A DNA stretch of 64,000 nt from Yersinia enterocolitica subsp. enterocolitica (GCF_901472495.1 NZ_LR590469.1:1240001-1304000); one strand, 5' to 3'. Positions 1-9,233 are shown, counted from the first letter of the stretch. Made by a program: numbers and translations. The notes: a model not told the origin generated them from the sequence alone.

Positions 1-347
1 AAAAACCAGCCGCCTCCCCTTATCTGCTACTGGCCTTAGTTGAACTGGCTGAGCATTGCCAATGCAGCCAATTATTTGCATTGGCCTGGCAAATAGGGAA
101 TGACTTATTTCAACAACATTACCATCGCGGCCTGTTTGTCGAATCAGCGGAACACCGTTATTTCCGCATCGACAATCCGATTGCATTAGCTTTATTAACC
201 TTGATTGCCGCGAAACAGAATAAGTTGGCAGCAATACCTCAATTTATTACCAATGGTGGTTACATCCATGGAGATTATCGGGTGAACGGAGAAAGCCGCA
301 CTCTATATGACATCGATTTTATTTATCCGACGCTTTTGAATCAGTAG
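1..347 (+). CDS. pelW: Pectate disaccharide-lyase (PL2), C-terminal part
   Basis: The frame is open from base 3 to the stop at 345-347, so this is the C-terminal ~114 residues of a gene that starts outside the window. It ends in a segment containing YIHGDYRVNGESRTLYDIDF. PelW is a cytoplasmic family-2 polysaccharide lyase that cuts imported oligogalacturonides into disaccharides. Identification rests on the position directly upstream of togMNAB and kdgM, the arrangement known in Dickeya, and on resemblance of the C-terminus to PL2 lyases. PelW and the periplasmic PL2 paralogue cannot be separated strictly from this fragment; the operon context favours PelW. Confidence 0.75.
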   Translation, partial: KPAASPYLLLALVELAEHCQCSQLFALAWQIGNDLFQQHYHRGLFVESAEHRYFRIDNPIALALLTLIAAKQNKLAAIPQFITNGGYIHGDYRVNGESRTLYDIDFIYPTLLNQ

Positions 348-387
348 TTTTATTTATCTTTCATGTTATTAAAAATAGGTAAGCATT

Positions 388-1278
388 ATGAATGAAAACA
401 GAATGCTGGGGTTAGCCTATATATCACCTTATATAATAGGGTTGATAATATTCACGGCTTTCCCCTTTGTATCATCTTTCTTTCTCAGTTTTACTGAGTA
501 TGACTTAATGAACCCTCCCGTTTATAACGGGATCGAGAATTACCGTCATATGTTCCTGGAAGATGATTTATTCTGGAAATCCATGGGCGTTACTTTCGCT
601 TATGTATTTCTGACTATTCCATTAAAATTGGCATTTGCTCTGGGGATCGCTTTTGTACTGAACTTTAAATTACGTGGTATTGGCTTCTTCCGTACCGCAT
701 TCTATATTCCGTCAATTCTTGGCAGCAGCGTAGCCATTGCGGTGTTATGGCGCGCTCTATTTGCCATTGATGGTCTGCTTAATGGCTTTATTGGCGTGTT
801 AGGCTTTGACCCGGTCAACTGGCTGGGAGAGCCAGCGCTGGCACTGACATCGGTGACATTACTGCGTGTTTGGCAGTTTGGTTCTGCCATGGTTATCTTC
901 CTGGCCGCATTGCAGAACGTCCCACAGTCACAATATGAAGCTGCCATGATTGATGGTGCCTCTAAATGGCAAATGTTTATGAAAGTGACCGTGCCGCTAA
1001 TTACGCCGGTTATTTTCTTCAACTTTATTATGCAAACCACACAGGCCTTCCAGGAATTTACCGCGCCTTATGTCATAACCGGTGGTGGGCCAACCCATTA
1101 CACCTACTTATTCTCGCTCTATATATATGACACGGCGTTTAAATACTTTGATATGGGATACGGCGCTGCACTGGCCTGGATATTATTCCTGGTAGTCGCT
1201 CTCTTTGCCTCAATTGCATTTAAATCTTCTAAATATTGGGTCTTCTACTCCGCCGATAAAGGAGGAAAAAATGACTGA
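388..1278 (+). CDS. togM: Oligogalacturonide ABC importer permease TogM
   Basis: MalF/UgpA-type inner-membrane permease of 296 residues with about six transmembrane helices. The cytoplasmic EAA loop reads YEAAMIDGASKWQMFMKVTVP (about residues 181-201, quoted here in part), the contact site for the ATPase. It is the first of four tightly spaced genes (togMNAB). Its stop overlaps the togN start by 8 nt, implying translational coupling. The start ATG follows a short AT-rich gap after pelW, so pelW and tog are probably co-transcribed. Substrate assignment (oligogalacturonides) is inferred from the pelW/kdgM context and similarity to Dickeya TogM. Confidence 0.9.
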   Translation: MNENRMLGLAYISPYIIGLIIFTAFPFVSSFFLSFTEYDLMNPPVYNGIENYRHMFLEDDLFWKSMGVTFAYVFLTIPLKLAFALGIAFVLNFKLRGIGFFRTAFYIPSILGSSVAIAVLWRALFAIDGLLNGFIGVLGFDPVNWLGEPALALTSVTLLRVWQFGSAMVIFLAALQNVPQSQYEAAMIDGASKWQMFMKVTVPLITPVIFFNFIMQTTQAFQEFTAPYVITGGGPTHYTYLFSLYIYDTAFKYFDMGYGAALAWILFLVVALFASIAFKSSKYWVFYSADKGGKND

Positions 1279-2188
1279 CGTACAAAACTCTCACCAGAAG
1301 AAATTAGATCTGGCGCAGGATATTGCTGATGCGGAAATTAACCGCACCTTGCGTAAAGCAAAAGTCAGTGCCATTTTCCGCTACGTTATTTTGATTATTG
1401 TCGGATTGATGATGCTCTACCCATTGCTGTGGATGTTCTCAGCGGCCTTTAAACCTAATAATGAAATTTTCACCACATTAGGATTATGGCCAGAACACCC
1501 TACGCGGGATGGTTTCGTTAACGGTTGGAAAACCGGTACGGAATATAATTTCGGTCACTACATGCTTAACACCTTTAAGTTTGTTATCCCGAAAGTCATT
1601 CTGACCATTATTTCTTCCACCATTGTGGCGTATGGCTTTGCACGCTTTGAAATTCCATGGAAGAAATTCTGGTTCGCAACATTAATCACCACCATGTTGC
1701 TGCCAAGCACCGTGTTATTGATTCCTCAATACATTATGTTCCGTGAAATGGGCATGCTGAATAGCTACATGCCGCTGTATCTGCCATTGGCGTTCGCTAC
1801 ACAAGGGTTCTTCGTCTTCATGCTTATCCAGTTCCTGCGCGGTGTTCCCCGCGATATGGAAGAAGCGGCACAAATCGACGGATGTAACTCCTTCCAAGTG
1901 TTGTGGTACGTGGTAGTGCCAATCTTGAAGCCGGCCATTATCTCCGTGGCATTGTTCCAGTTCATGTGGTCAATGAACGACTTTATCGGCCCACTGATTT
2001 ACGTCTACAGCGTAGATAAGTACCCGATAGCGCTGGCTCTTAAGATGTCAATTGACGTGACCGAAGGCGCACCTTGGAACGAAATTCTGGCAATGGCAAG
2101 CATCTCCATTCTGCCGTCCATCATTGTTTTCTTCCTGGCTCAACGCTACTTCGTGCAAGGCGTAACCAGCAGCGGAATTAAAGGTTAA
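1271..2188 (+). CDS. togN: Oligogalacturonide ABC importer permease TogN
   Basis: Second permease subunit, MalG/UgpE type, 305 residues. The ATG at 1271 is chosen over an upstream in-frame start because GGAGG at 1261-1265 sits at ribosome-binding distance and gives an 8-nt overlap with togM. It has a long hydrophilic N-terminus, a first helix around residues 35-55, and an EAA loop with MEEAAQIDGCNSFQVLWYVV. The C-terminal helices end in YFVQGVTSSGIKG, typical of the family. It pairs with TogM to form the channel. Confidence 0.9.
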   Translation: MTDVQNSHQKKLDLAQDIADAEINRTLRKAKVSAIFRYVILIIVGLMMLYPLLWMFSAAFKPNNEIFTTLGLWPEHPTRDGFVNGWKTGTEYNFGHYMLNTFKFVIPKVILTIISSTIVAYGFARFEIPWKKFWFATLITTMLLPSTVLLIPQYIMFREMGMLNSYMPLYLPLAFATQGFFVFMLIQFLRGVPRDMEEAAQIDGCNSFQVLWYVVVPILKPAIISVALFQFMWSMNDFIGPLIYVYSVDKYPIALALKMSIDVTEGAPWNEILAMASISILPSIIVFFLAQRYFVQGVTSSGIKG

Positions 2189-2201
2189 TAGAGGATTTAT
2201 C

Positions 2202-3329
2202 ATGGCTGAAGTCATTTTCAATAAATTAGGCAAAGTTTACTCCAACGGTTTCCGCGCAGTTCATGGCATTGATCTGAAGATCCATGATGGCGAATTTATG
2301 GTGATTGTGGGTCCATCTGGCTGTGCTAAATCGACTACTCTGCGTATGTTAGCTGGGCTGGAAACTATCAGTGATGGTGAAGTGCGAATTGGTGATCGGG
2401 TCGTTAATAATCTGGCACCCAAATCACGTGGTATCGCCATGGTGTTCCAGAACTATGCGCTGTATCCGCACATGACCGTGAAAGAGAACCTGGCTTTTGG
2501 CTTGAAGTTGAGCAAATTGCCAAAAGATCAAATTGAAACACAAGTTGCTGAAGCAGCAAAAATTTTGGAACTTGAAGACTTACTTGACCGCTTGCCGCGT
2601 CAGTTGTCTGGTGGTCAGGCACAGCGTGTGGCTGTTGGCCGCGCCATCGTTAAAAAACCCGATGTATTTTTGTTCGATGAGCCGTTATCAAACCTGGATG
2701 CCAAACTGCGCGCCTCCATGCGTATTCGTATCTCCGATTTACATAAGCAGTTGAAGAAAAGCGGTAAAGCAGCAACCACAGTTTACGTGACCCACGACCA
2801 GACTGAAGCAATGACCATGGGTGACCGAATCTGTGTGATGAAACTGGGTCATATTATGCAAGTCGATACCCCAGATAATCTCTATCACTATCCTACCAAT
2901 ATGTTTGTTGCCGGTTTTATCGGCGCGCCGGAAATGAATATCAAACCGAGCACGCTGGTAGAAAAAGAGGGGAAAGTTGGCCTGACAGTCGGTCAATACA
3001 CCCTGGTATTGAATGAAAGACAGCAAGCCAAAGTCGCTGCCCACGCCGGGGAAAAAGTGTTCTTTGGTGTACGTCCTGAGTTCGTCAGCATGTCTATGAA
3101 TCCATTTACTGATAATCACTCACAAGGTGAATTGGTCCGTGTGGAAAACATGGGTCACGAATTCTTTATGTATATCAAAGTTGATGACTTTGAGCTGACC
3201 TGTCGTCTGCCGTCTGATGAAGCACGACCTATTATCGAAAATGGTCTGCATCGCACCGTGTACTTCCAGTTTGATATGGATAAATGCCATATCTTTGATG
3301 CAAAAACAGAAAAAAATATCTCTCTTTAA
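2202..3329 (+). CDS. togA: Oligogalacturonide ABC importer ATPase TogA
   Basis: MalK/UgpC-type ATPase of 375 residues. Visible motifs are Walker A GPSGCAKST (about 37-45), ABC signature LSGGQ (about 135-139), Walker B FLFDEP (about 157-162) and the switch histidine in VTHDQTEA. A C-terminal OB-type regulatory domain follows residue ~235. Walker A has Ala where Gly is usual (GCAKST), a common variant of the MalK class. It energises TogMN and lies 13 nt after togN in the operon. Confidence 0.92.
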   Translation: MAEVIFNKLGKVYSNGFRAVHGIDLKIHDGEFMVIVGPSGCAKSTTLRMLAGLETISDGEVRIGDRVVNNLAPKSRGIAMVFQNYALYPHMTVKENLAFGLKLSKLPKDQIETQVAEAAKILELEDLLDRLPRQLSGGQAQRVAVGRAIVKKPDVFLFDEPLSNLDAKLRASMRIRISDLHKQLKKSGKAATTVYVTHDQTEAMTMGDRICVMKLGHIMQVDTPDNLYHYPTNMFVAGFIGAPEMNIKPSTLVEKEGKVGLTVGQYTLVLNERQQAKVAAHAGEKVFFGVRPEFVSMSMNPFTDNHSQGELVRVENMGHEFFMYIKVDDFELTCRLPSDEARPIIENGLHRTVYFQFDMDKCHIFDAKTEKNISL

Positions 3330-3344
3330 CAGGAGCAGTACCCA

Positions 3345-4637
3345 ATGAAAAAAGCGATCCTACACACGCTGATAGCATCCACTCTGGCACTATTATCACA
3401 TCAAGCCTTTGCAGCGCAGGATGAAGTTAATTTACGTATGTCATGGTGGGGCGGGAATGGTCGTCACCAGGTAACGTTGAAAGCATTAGAAGAATTCCAT
3501 AAGCAGCATCCGAATATTAATGTTAAAGCAGAATACACCGGTTGGGATGGTCATTTATCTCGTCTGACAACACAGATTGCCGGTGGTACTGAACCCGATG
3601 TTATGCAAACTAACTGGAACTGGTTGCCTATTTTCTCTAAAGACGGTACCGGATTCTATAATTTGTTTAGCGTAAAAGAACAATTAGATTTAGCGCAATT
3701 TGATCCGAAAGAACTGCAACAAACCACCGTTAATGGCAAGTTGAATGGTATTCCAATTTCAGTTACTGCTCGTATTTTCTATTTCAATGATGCGACCTGG
3801 GCTAAAGCTGGCTTAGAATATCCTAAAACTTGGGATGAGTTACTTGCGGCAGGTAAAGTATTTAAAGAAAAACTGGGTGACCAATATTATCCAGTGGTAT
3901 TAGAGCATCAGGATACTTTAGCGTTAATCCGCTCTTATATGACACAAAAGTATAACATTCCTACTATTGATGAAGCTAATAAGAAATTTGCTTATTCGCC
4001 TGAGCAGTGGGTTGAGTTCTTTACCATGTATAAAACCATGGTAGATAATCATGTTATGCCATCCACCAAATACTATGCTTCATTCGGCAAGAGCAATATG
4101 TATGAAATGAAGCCGTGGATTAATGGTGAGTGGGCGGGTACTTATATGTGGAACTCCACCATAACCAAGTATTCCGATAACCTGACCAAACCTGCCAAAT
4201 TGGTGCTTGGTCCATATCCGATGTTGCCAGGAGCAAAAGATGCCGGTTTATTCTTTAAACCAGCACAGATGCTTTCCATTGGTAAATCAACTAAGCATCC
4301 ACAAGAAAGTGCGATGTTAATCAACTTCTTACTTAACAGTAAAGAAGGGGTTGAAGCATTAGGTCTGGAGCGTGGCGTACCATTGAGTGCTACCGCGGTA
4401 ACTCAATTGCGTGCCAGTGGCGTAATTAAAGATGAAGATCCTTCTGTTGCCGGTTTAAATATGGCTCTGGAATTGCCGCATAAAATGACAACTTCACCAT
4501 ACTTTGATGACCCGCAAATTGTTTCACTGTTCGGTGATGCAATTCAATATATCGATTATGGCCAGAAGACCGTGCAAGAAACTGCAGAATACTTTAACAA
4601 ACAAGGTGATCGTATTCTGAAACGCGCTATGCGTTAA
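3345..4637 (+). CDS. togB: Oligogalacturonide-binding periplasmic protein TogB
   Basis: Family-1 extracellular solute-binding protein of 430 residues. The signal peptide MKKAILHTLIASTLALLSHQ ends near AFA|AQ (cleavage about residue 23/24). An aromatic-rich start follows (MSWWGGNGRH), with TGWDGHLSRLTTQIAGGTEP typical of this family. It delivers oligogalacturonides to TogMNA. It is the last gene of the operon, 15 nt after togA, followed by a clear terminator. Confidence 0.92.
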   Translation: MKKAILHTLIASTLALLSHQAFAAQDEVNLRMSWWGGNGRHQVTLKALEEFHKQHPNINVKAEYTGWDGHLSRLTTQIAGGTEPDVMQTNWNWLPIFSKDGTGFYNLFSVKEQLDLAQFDPKELQQTTVNGKLNGIPISVTARIFYFNDATWAKAGLEYPKTWDELLAAGKVFKEKLGDQYYPVVLEHQDTLALIRSYMTQKYNIPTIDEANKKFAYSPEQWVEFFTMYKTMVDNHVMPSTKYYASFGKSNMYEMKPWINGEWAGTYMWNSTITKYSDNLTKPAKLVLGPYPMLPGAKDAGLFFKPAQMLSIGKSTKHPQESAMLINFLLNSKEGVEALGLERGVPLSATAVTQLRASGVIKDEDPSVAGLNMALELPHKMTTSPYFDDPQIVSLFGDAIQYIDYGQKTVQETAEYFNKQGDRILKRAMR

Positions 4638-4670
4638 TAAATTAAATTAATTTAACTTAAGTATCTATTA

Positions 4671-4705
4671 AACCCTGCCATTAATTTGGCGGGGTTCTTT
4701 TGTTT
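4671..4705 (+). terminator. Rho-independent terminator of togMNAB
   Basis: Inverted repeat AACCCTGCC / GGCGGGGTT (one T-G pair) with a 7-nt loop, followed by CTTTTGTTTT. It is placed 34 nt after the togB stop. Confidence 0.85.
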
Positions 4706-4828
4706 TATAGCCATAAAATAATAACCAGACAGACATCACAATTTAATATATGTTTAAAAAAAGAATCATTAAGACAGATCTGGATCACATAAATATTTAT
4801 TAATATAAATAGAATATGCATTCACAAT

Positions 4829-4849
4829 AAATGAAACATTGTTTCTTTG
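4829..4849 (+). promoter_or_regulatory. KdgR-box-like operator upstream of kdgM
   Basis: The core GAAACATTGTTTC (4833-4845) within AAATGAAACATTGTTTCTTT matches the known palindromic KdgR operator (GAAAC...GTTTC flanked by A/T). It lies about 95 nt upstream of the kdgM start. KdgR is encoded nearby at 9.5-10.3 kb. Repression by KdgR is inferred from family knowledge. Confidence 0.8.
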
Positions 4850-4942
4850 TTGATGGAATTGTTTTTCATTCGTATGTTGATTTTTTATAGATTTGTTAAT
4901 GACTTTTGATTTAAATAACCATAACCCTGGGATTATATAAAA

Positions 4943-5641
4943 ATGAAATTTAAATTACTGACTCTGGCAGTGGCATCTGTAATCAGCTTTAGTTCTGTTG
5001 CAACAACAATTGACTACCGGCACGAAATGAAAGATACAAGTAAATCTGATCACAAAGATCGTTTACTGATTTCCAACCGTTTTGCTAATGGCTTTGGTTT
5101 GTCATTAGAAGGTAAATGGGGCCAGCACAGCTCTGATACCACACCAAATAAACCTTTCAATGAACAAGTGAGTAATGGCACCGAAGTCGTTGCCAGTTAT
5201 GTTTATCAGTTCAATAAAACATTCCAGTTGGAGCCTGGTTTCTCATTAGAGTCTTCTTCTGATTCTAATAACTACCGCCCTTACCTGCGCGGTAAAGTGT
5301 CATTTACTGATGACTTCTCAACATCACTGCGTTATCGCCCATATTACAAGCGTAACCAGCCGGCTCAGACTAAAGCAACAGAGAAAGGCCACGAGTTCAC
5401 TATGTTGTTTGCCTACAACTTCTTGAAAAACTATTCAGCAGAATATGAATTGAACTACAAGAAATCCGAAGACGAAATTCTGGCCAATAAAGAGAAAGAA
5501 GAGTGGAGTCATGATGTGAAAGTCGCATACAAATGGGATAAAAACTGGAAGCCATATGTTGCCATCGGCAACGTTGCTGGCAGCAAAACCACAGATGAGC
5601 GTCAAACTCGTTACCGTGTTGGTGTGCAGTACAGCTTCTAA
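4943..5641 (+). CDS. kdgM: Oligogalacturonate-specific outer-membrane porin KdgM
   Basis: Beta-barrel protein of 232 residues with a signal peptide (MKFKLLTLAVASVISFSSVA, cleavage about residue 20) and the N-terminal signature TIDYRHEMKD of the KdgM family. Alternating amphipathic strands end in a C-terminal phenylalanine (VGVQYSF) suited to BAM insertion. It lets acidic oligogalacturonides cross the outer membrane for TogB. It is a separate transcription unit after the tog terminator, with its own KdgR-like operator and a strong terminator behind it. Confidence 0.92.
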   Translation: MKFKLLTLAVASVISFSSVATTIDYRHEMKDTSKSDHKDRLLISNRFANGFGLSLEGKWGQHSSDTTPNKPFNEQVSNGTEVVASYVYQFNKTFQLEPGFSLESSSDSNNYRPYLRGKVSFTDDFSTSLRYRPYYKRNQPAQTKATEKGHEFTMLFAYNFLKNYSAEYELNYKKSEDEILANKEKEEWSHDVKVAYKWDKNWKPYVAIGNVAGSKTTDERQTRYRVGVQYSF

Positions 5642-5738
5642 GTTCTGACTTTGTAATAGATGTGTTGTCGTTGGTGAACCTGTAGTTATTAGTACCCTCA
5701 TCATTATTTGTTAATTATGCCCATACCCGTATTACTTT

Positions 5739-5776
5739 GGGGAAAAGCTGACTCCCGGTCACTTTTCCCCTTTTTT
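5739..5776 (+). terminator. Rho-independent terminator of kdgM
   Basis: Perfect 9-bp stem GGGGAAAAG / CTTTTCCCC followed by six T residues, about 100 nt after the kdgM stop. The remainder of the 357-nt kdgM-ydjM gap shows only the LexA-like site. Confidence 0.88.
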
Positions 5777-5961
5777 CGCTCTGTCTTTTTGTTAGTGTGA
5801 TGGTAGCGCTGTCACCTTCGAGATCTAACCCCACTATTTCAGCCCAAAGCCCGATGTTTACATTACAAAGCCTCAGGTTAGCTTACTCTTTCTTATTGCA
5901 CGTAAAATGAGACATTTAGTTACAGCGTAACGGCTATTCATGTCATTAAAAATCTCATATA

Positions 5962-5977
5962 CTGGATAAATCAACAG
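5962..5977 (+). promoter_or_regulatory. LexA-box-like site upstream of ydjM
   Basis: CTGGATAAATCAACAG differs from the LexA consensus CTGT-N8-ACAG at one conserved base (CTGG) and lies 21 nt before the ydjM start, overlapping the likely promoter. ydjM is an SOS gene in E. coli, which supports the call. Confidence 0.65.
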
Positions 5978-5998
5978 CTACAGATTCGGAATTCAAGT

Positions 5999-6547
5999 AT
6001 GACAGGGGAAGGACACCTTATTTTTTCTGTCGCCTGCGTTATTTTTGCCAAAAAAGTCGGCCTCACGCCTGAACTGGCACATGGCGATTGGTGGCATATT
6101 ATCCCTGGCGCCCTGTTAACCTCCTTGCTGCCAGATATCGATCACCCCAAATCAATCCTTGGTCAGCGACTAAAGTGGATATCAACACCTATAGCCCGGG
6201 CATTTGGCCATCGGGGGTTCACTCATAGCCTGTTGGCCGTCATTGGTGGTATCGCACTATTTCAAATGGATATTTCTCGCGACTGGATAATTCCCGCAGA
6301 TGCATTCCACGCGATGATTGTTGGCTATTTCAGTCATCTGTTGGCCGATATGATTACACCGGCGGGTGTACCGCTCTTATGGCCATGCCGTTGGCGTTTT
6401 ACTATTCCACTATTGCGTCCACAAAAAGGTAATCAATTAGAACGCGTATTATGTGTTCTATTAGTTTGTTTTTCCGTCTATTGGCAAACTGATACCACGA
6501 TCCCCCTGCTATCCTATATGGAACAATTGAAAAATTTTAGATTGTGA
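5999..6547 (+). CDS. ydjM: SOS-type inner-membrane metal-dependent hydrolase-like protein YdjM
   Basis: DUF457/YdjM family protein of 182 residues with about four membrane helices. The conserved metal-binding-type segments are LLPDIDHPKS (about 42-51) and GHRGFTHSLL (about 70-79). The biochemical activity of the family is unproven. E. coli has ydjM next to tcyP, as here. A LexA-like box just upstream suggests DNA-damage control. Confidence 0.85.
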   Translation: MTGEGHLIFSVACVIFAKKVGLTPELAHGDWWHIIPGALLTSLLPDIDHPKSILGQRLKWISTPIARAFGHRGFTHSLLAVIGGIALFQMDISRDWIIPADAFHAMIVGYFSHLLADMITPAGVPLLWPCRWRFTIPLLRPQKGNQLERVLCVLLVCFSVYWQTDTTIPLLSYMEQLKNFRL

Positions 6548-6765
6548 TCACACTTTAATGGGTAAACAATCGTCAAATTGTATATATTCCATACAAATCA
6601 TGGCAAAAATTTATATAACATTCTTTTTGGATATAAGTAGCCCTTCTTAGGAACTGCTAACATACACAGCTAATTGCACAGTTGACTGTGCCTGGCTCTA
6701 TTCTGAACAAAAATAGAATTAGAATATGCAGCCAGTATTTAAAATAATAATTTGGAGATTTGGGG

Positions 6766-8157
6766 ATGAACCTACCGCTTGTGATTAATGTGCTGTTATT
6801 TGTGGCACTGCTATTACTATTGGCACAAACCCGGCATAAACAATGGAGTCTGTCCAAGAAAGTCTTGGTAGGTCTGGGGCTGGGCGTACTCTTTGGTCTG
6901 GGCCTGCAATGGGTCTATGGCGCAGACAATCCAGTACTAAAAGAGTCTATCACTTGGTTTAATATCGTGGGTAATGGCTATGTGCAATTACTACAAATGA
7001 TTGTTATGCCACTGGTATTTGCCTCTATCCTGAGCGCCGTCGCCAAACTGCATAACGCCGCATCTCTGGGTAAAATCAGTGTATTGACCATTGGTACATT
7101 ACTATTCACCACTTTAATCGCGGCACTGGTAGGTGTCTTGGTCACCAACCTGTTTGGCTTAACTGCCGATGGCTTGGTACAAGGAACACAAGAATCAGCG
7201 CGTTTGAGTGCTATCGAAAGCAATTATCTTGGCAAAGTGACTGACCTGACGGTTCCACAGTTAGTGTTGTCCTTTATCCCGAAAAATCCGTTTGCTGATT
7301 TAACTGGCGCTAGCCCAACCTCAATCATCAGTGTGGTTATCTTTGCTACATTCCTGGGAATAGCTTCCCTGCAATTACTGAAAGATGATGTTGCGAAAGG
7401 CCAACGTGTGCTGGTGGCTATCGACACGCTGCAAGCCTGGGTGATGAAGCTGGTACGTCTGGTGATGAAACTGACCCCTTACGGCGTATTGGCATTGATG
7501 ACTAAAGTGGTTGCTGGTTCTAATATTCAAGACATCATCAAGCTGGGTAGCTTCGTGGTGGCTTCTTATCTCGGCCTGGCGATTATGTTTGTGGTACACG
7601 GCGTGCTGTTGTCTTTCACCGGTATCAACCCGTTGAAATTCTTCCGTAAAGTCTGGCCGGTGCTGACCTTTGCATTTACCAGCCGCTCCAGTGCCGCCAG
7701 TATCCCGTTGAATGTAGAAGCACAAACCCGCCGTTTGGGTGTGCCAGAATCTATCGCCAGCTTCTCAGCATCCTTCGGGGCGACTATCGGCCAGAACGGT
7801 TGTGCCGGGCTTTATCCTGCGATGTTGGCCGTAATGGTCGCGCCAACTGTTGGCATAAACCCGCTAGACCCAATATGGATTGCCACACTGGTCGGCATTG
7901 TCACTATCAGCTCTGCCGGTGTTGCTGGTGTTGGCGGTGGCGCGACCTTCGCAGCACTAATCGTATTGCCAGCACTGGGCTTACCGGTCACTCTGGTTGC
8001 TTTACTTATCTCTGTTGAACCATTGATTGATATGGGCCGTACAGCATTGAACGTCAGCGGTTCAATGACAGCCGGTACCATTACCAGTCAATTGATGAAG
8101 CAAACAGATAAAGACATTCTTAACAGTGATGATGATGGCGATTTAGCCCATCAGTAA
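6766..8157 (+). CDS. tcyP: L-cystine symporter TcyP
   Basis: Dicarboxylate/amino acid:cation symporter (DAACS) family, 463 residues, the same length as E. coli TcyP (YdjN). The ATG at 6766 is preferred over the TTG two codons upstream because GGAG (6754-6757) is well spaced to it. Conserved C-terminal core segments include SRSSAASIPLNVEAQ and ATIGQNGCAGLYPA, typical of the TcyP branch. It imports L-cystine (low-affinity system in E. coli). A palindromic insertion has split its terminator downstream. Confidence 0.9.
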   Translation: MNLPLVINVLLFVALLLLLAQTRHKQWSLSKKVLVGLGLGVLFGLGLQWVYGADNPVLKESITWFNIVGNGYVQLLQMIVMPLVFASILSAVAKLHNAASLGKISVLTIGTLLFTTLIAALVGVLVTNLFGLTADGLVQGTQESARLSAIESNYLGKVTDLTVPQLVLSFIPKNPFADLTGASPTSIISVVIFATFLGIASLQLLKDDVAKGQRVLVAIDTLQAWVMKLVRLVMKLTPYGVLALMTKVVAGSNIQDIIKLGSFVVASYLGLAIMFVVHGVLLSFTGINPLKFFRKVWPVLTFAFTSRSSAASIPLNVEAQTRRLGVPESIASFSASFGATIGQNGCAGLYPAMLAVMVAPTVGINPLDPIWIATLVGIVTISSAGVAGVGGGATFAALIVLPALGLPVTLVALLISVEPLIDMGRTALNVSGSMTAGTITSQLMKQTDKDILNSDDDGDLAHQ

Positions 8158-8179
8158 ACATCGCTGATGAGTCCTTAAA

Positions 8180-8337
8180 AGCCAGTCATCCGTGACTGGC
8201 AGATTTAATAATACGGCTAGTGATCGAAGGGTTTACCGTACCCAGGGGCACTCCGGTGGCTTACGCCACTACGACCCCAACGGCACGATTCCCCTTCATT
8301 TGATTTTGTCAGCGTTTAGAGCCAGTCATCCGTGACT
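8180..8337 (+). mobile_element. Small palindromic insertion (MITE-like) within the tcyP terminator
   Basis: An 18-bp direct repeat, AGCCAGTCATCCGTGACT, occurs at 8180-8197 and 8320-8337 and brackets ~122 bp. The repeat itself forms a hairpin. The right copy continues AGCTTTTTGTTTT as a terminator, whereas the left copy follows an A-rich flank. This fits a target duplication of a Rho-independent terminator. The inserted segment contains an imperfect palindrome around GGTGGCTTACGCCACT. The pattern resembles the YPAL miniature insertions of yersiniae, which target terminators; family membership is not proven. Confidence 0.6.
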
Positions 8338-8381
8338 AGCTTTTTGTTTTAAATGACTTATTGCTTGCCGAGCCGCCAAAC

Positions 8382-9233
8382 TCAAGGATGAAGAGGGCGA
8401 TATTTCTCGACCAACGCCAACGCAATAGCTTCCGTTTCTACATCCGGTATACCGCTGAAATCTTGCGCTCTGAAGTGCATCTGAAAGGCTTTGATAACTT
8501 GCCGAGTTTCATCATCCAACTCGCCGTTTTGCGGGATCTGATAACCGTAGCGCGCCAGCGTTTGCTGAATAATACTGACAGATGCCATGTCGTGCTTATT
8601 GCGCTCCGCAATATACTTTGTGACCGTCGCGTCATCCGGCCAGGCTCCGATACCCTGTGTCGCTAAACGTTTCCAGGGGAATAACGGGCCAGGGTCAGAC
8701 TTTCTCAGCGGTGCTATATCACTATGAGCAACAACATTCGCTGGTTCAATATTATAACGCTCAACAATGTCCTTGGTTAGCCGTTCAATCAATTCAATCT
8801 GTGATTCGTTGTACGGATACCACTCTCTACGTAACATCCGCTCAGTGAAGCCCCTATTGACGATTTCAATACCTATAGAGGTATCATTGAGGCTATTTCG
8901 CCCCTGCCAATAGCTGACGCCGGCATGCCATGCGCGCTGCGATTCAGGAACCAATTGTAAAACAACAGGTTTGCCATTAAGGCTTTCAGGGTGCGTTTTT
9001 ACCAAATAATGAGCACTAACATCCCCTTGAGTCAGCAATCTCAGTGATTCGGCATCATCTGTTGCAGTGTAGTGAAGCACCAAAAATCTCACCCGCTCAT
9101 TTTGAGCTATGGAGGGAGTACTGGTATCGACTTTATATTCACCGCGGTCGATCAATTGATGCGGATTGTCACGATGGGAGCTACTACAGCCCGCCAACAA
9201 CAGTAATAACCCAGTGCTTAATAACTTCCTCAT
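8382..9233 (-). CDS. amiD: N-acetylmuramoyl-L-alanine amidase AmiD, outer-membrane lipoprotein
   Basis: Amidase_2 family lipoprotein of 283 residues (E. coli AmiD 276). It has signal peptide MRKLLSTGLLLLLAG with lipobox LAGC, acylated Cys at 16. The zinc-amidase segment has LVLHYTA (His about 54) and VVAHSDIAPLRKSDPGPLFP. A C-terminal peptidoglycan-binding domain starts at about residue 200. It cleaves the lactyl-amide bond of muropeptides, including anhydro forms. It is transcribed convergently with tcyP. Confidence 0.9.
   Translation of the reverse strand: MRKLLSTGLLLLLAGCSSSHRDNPHQLIDRGEYKVDTSTPSIAQNERVRFLVLHYTATDDAESLRLLTQGDVSAHYLVKTHPESLNGKPVVLQLVPESQRAWHAGVSYWQGRNSLNDTSIGIEIVNRGFTERMLRREWYPYNESQIELIERLTKDIVERYNIEPANVVAHSDIAPLRKSDPGPLFPWKRLATQGIGAWPDDATVTKYIAERNKHDMASVSIIQQTLARYGYQIPQNGELDDETRQVIKAFQMHFRAQDFSGIPDVETEAIALALVEKYRPLHP

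Noticed and set aside
4765..4800. CRP site upstream of kdgM
   Set aside because: Only one half (GGATCACAT) fits; the other half is poor, so I did not list it although CRP control of kdgM is plausible.
7375..7725. Minus-strand frame of 116 codons within tcyP
   Set aside because: Shadow of a well-conserved transporter gene; no ribosome site.
8180..8337. Pair of repeats as a CRISPR or att pair
   Set aside because: Only two copies, each a terminator-type hairpin, bracketing a small palindromic insert; no cas or integrase genes.
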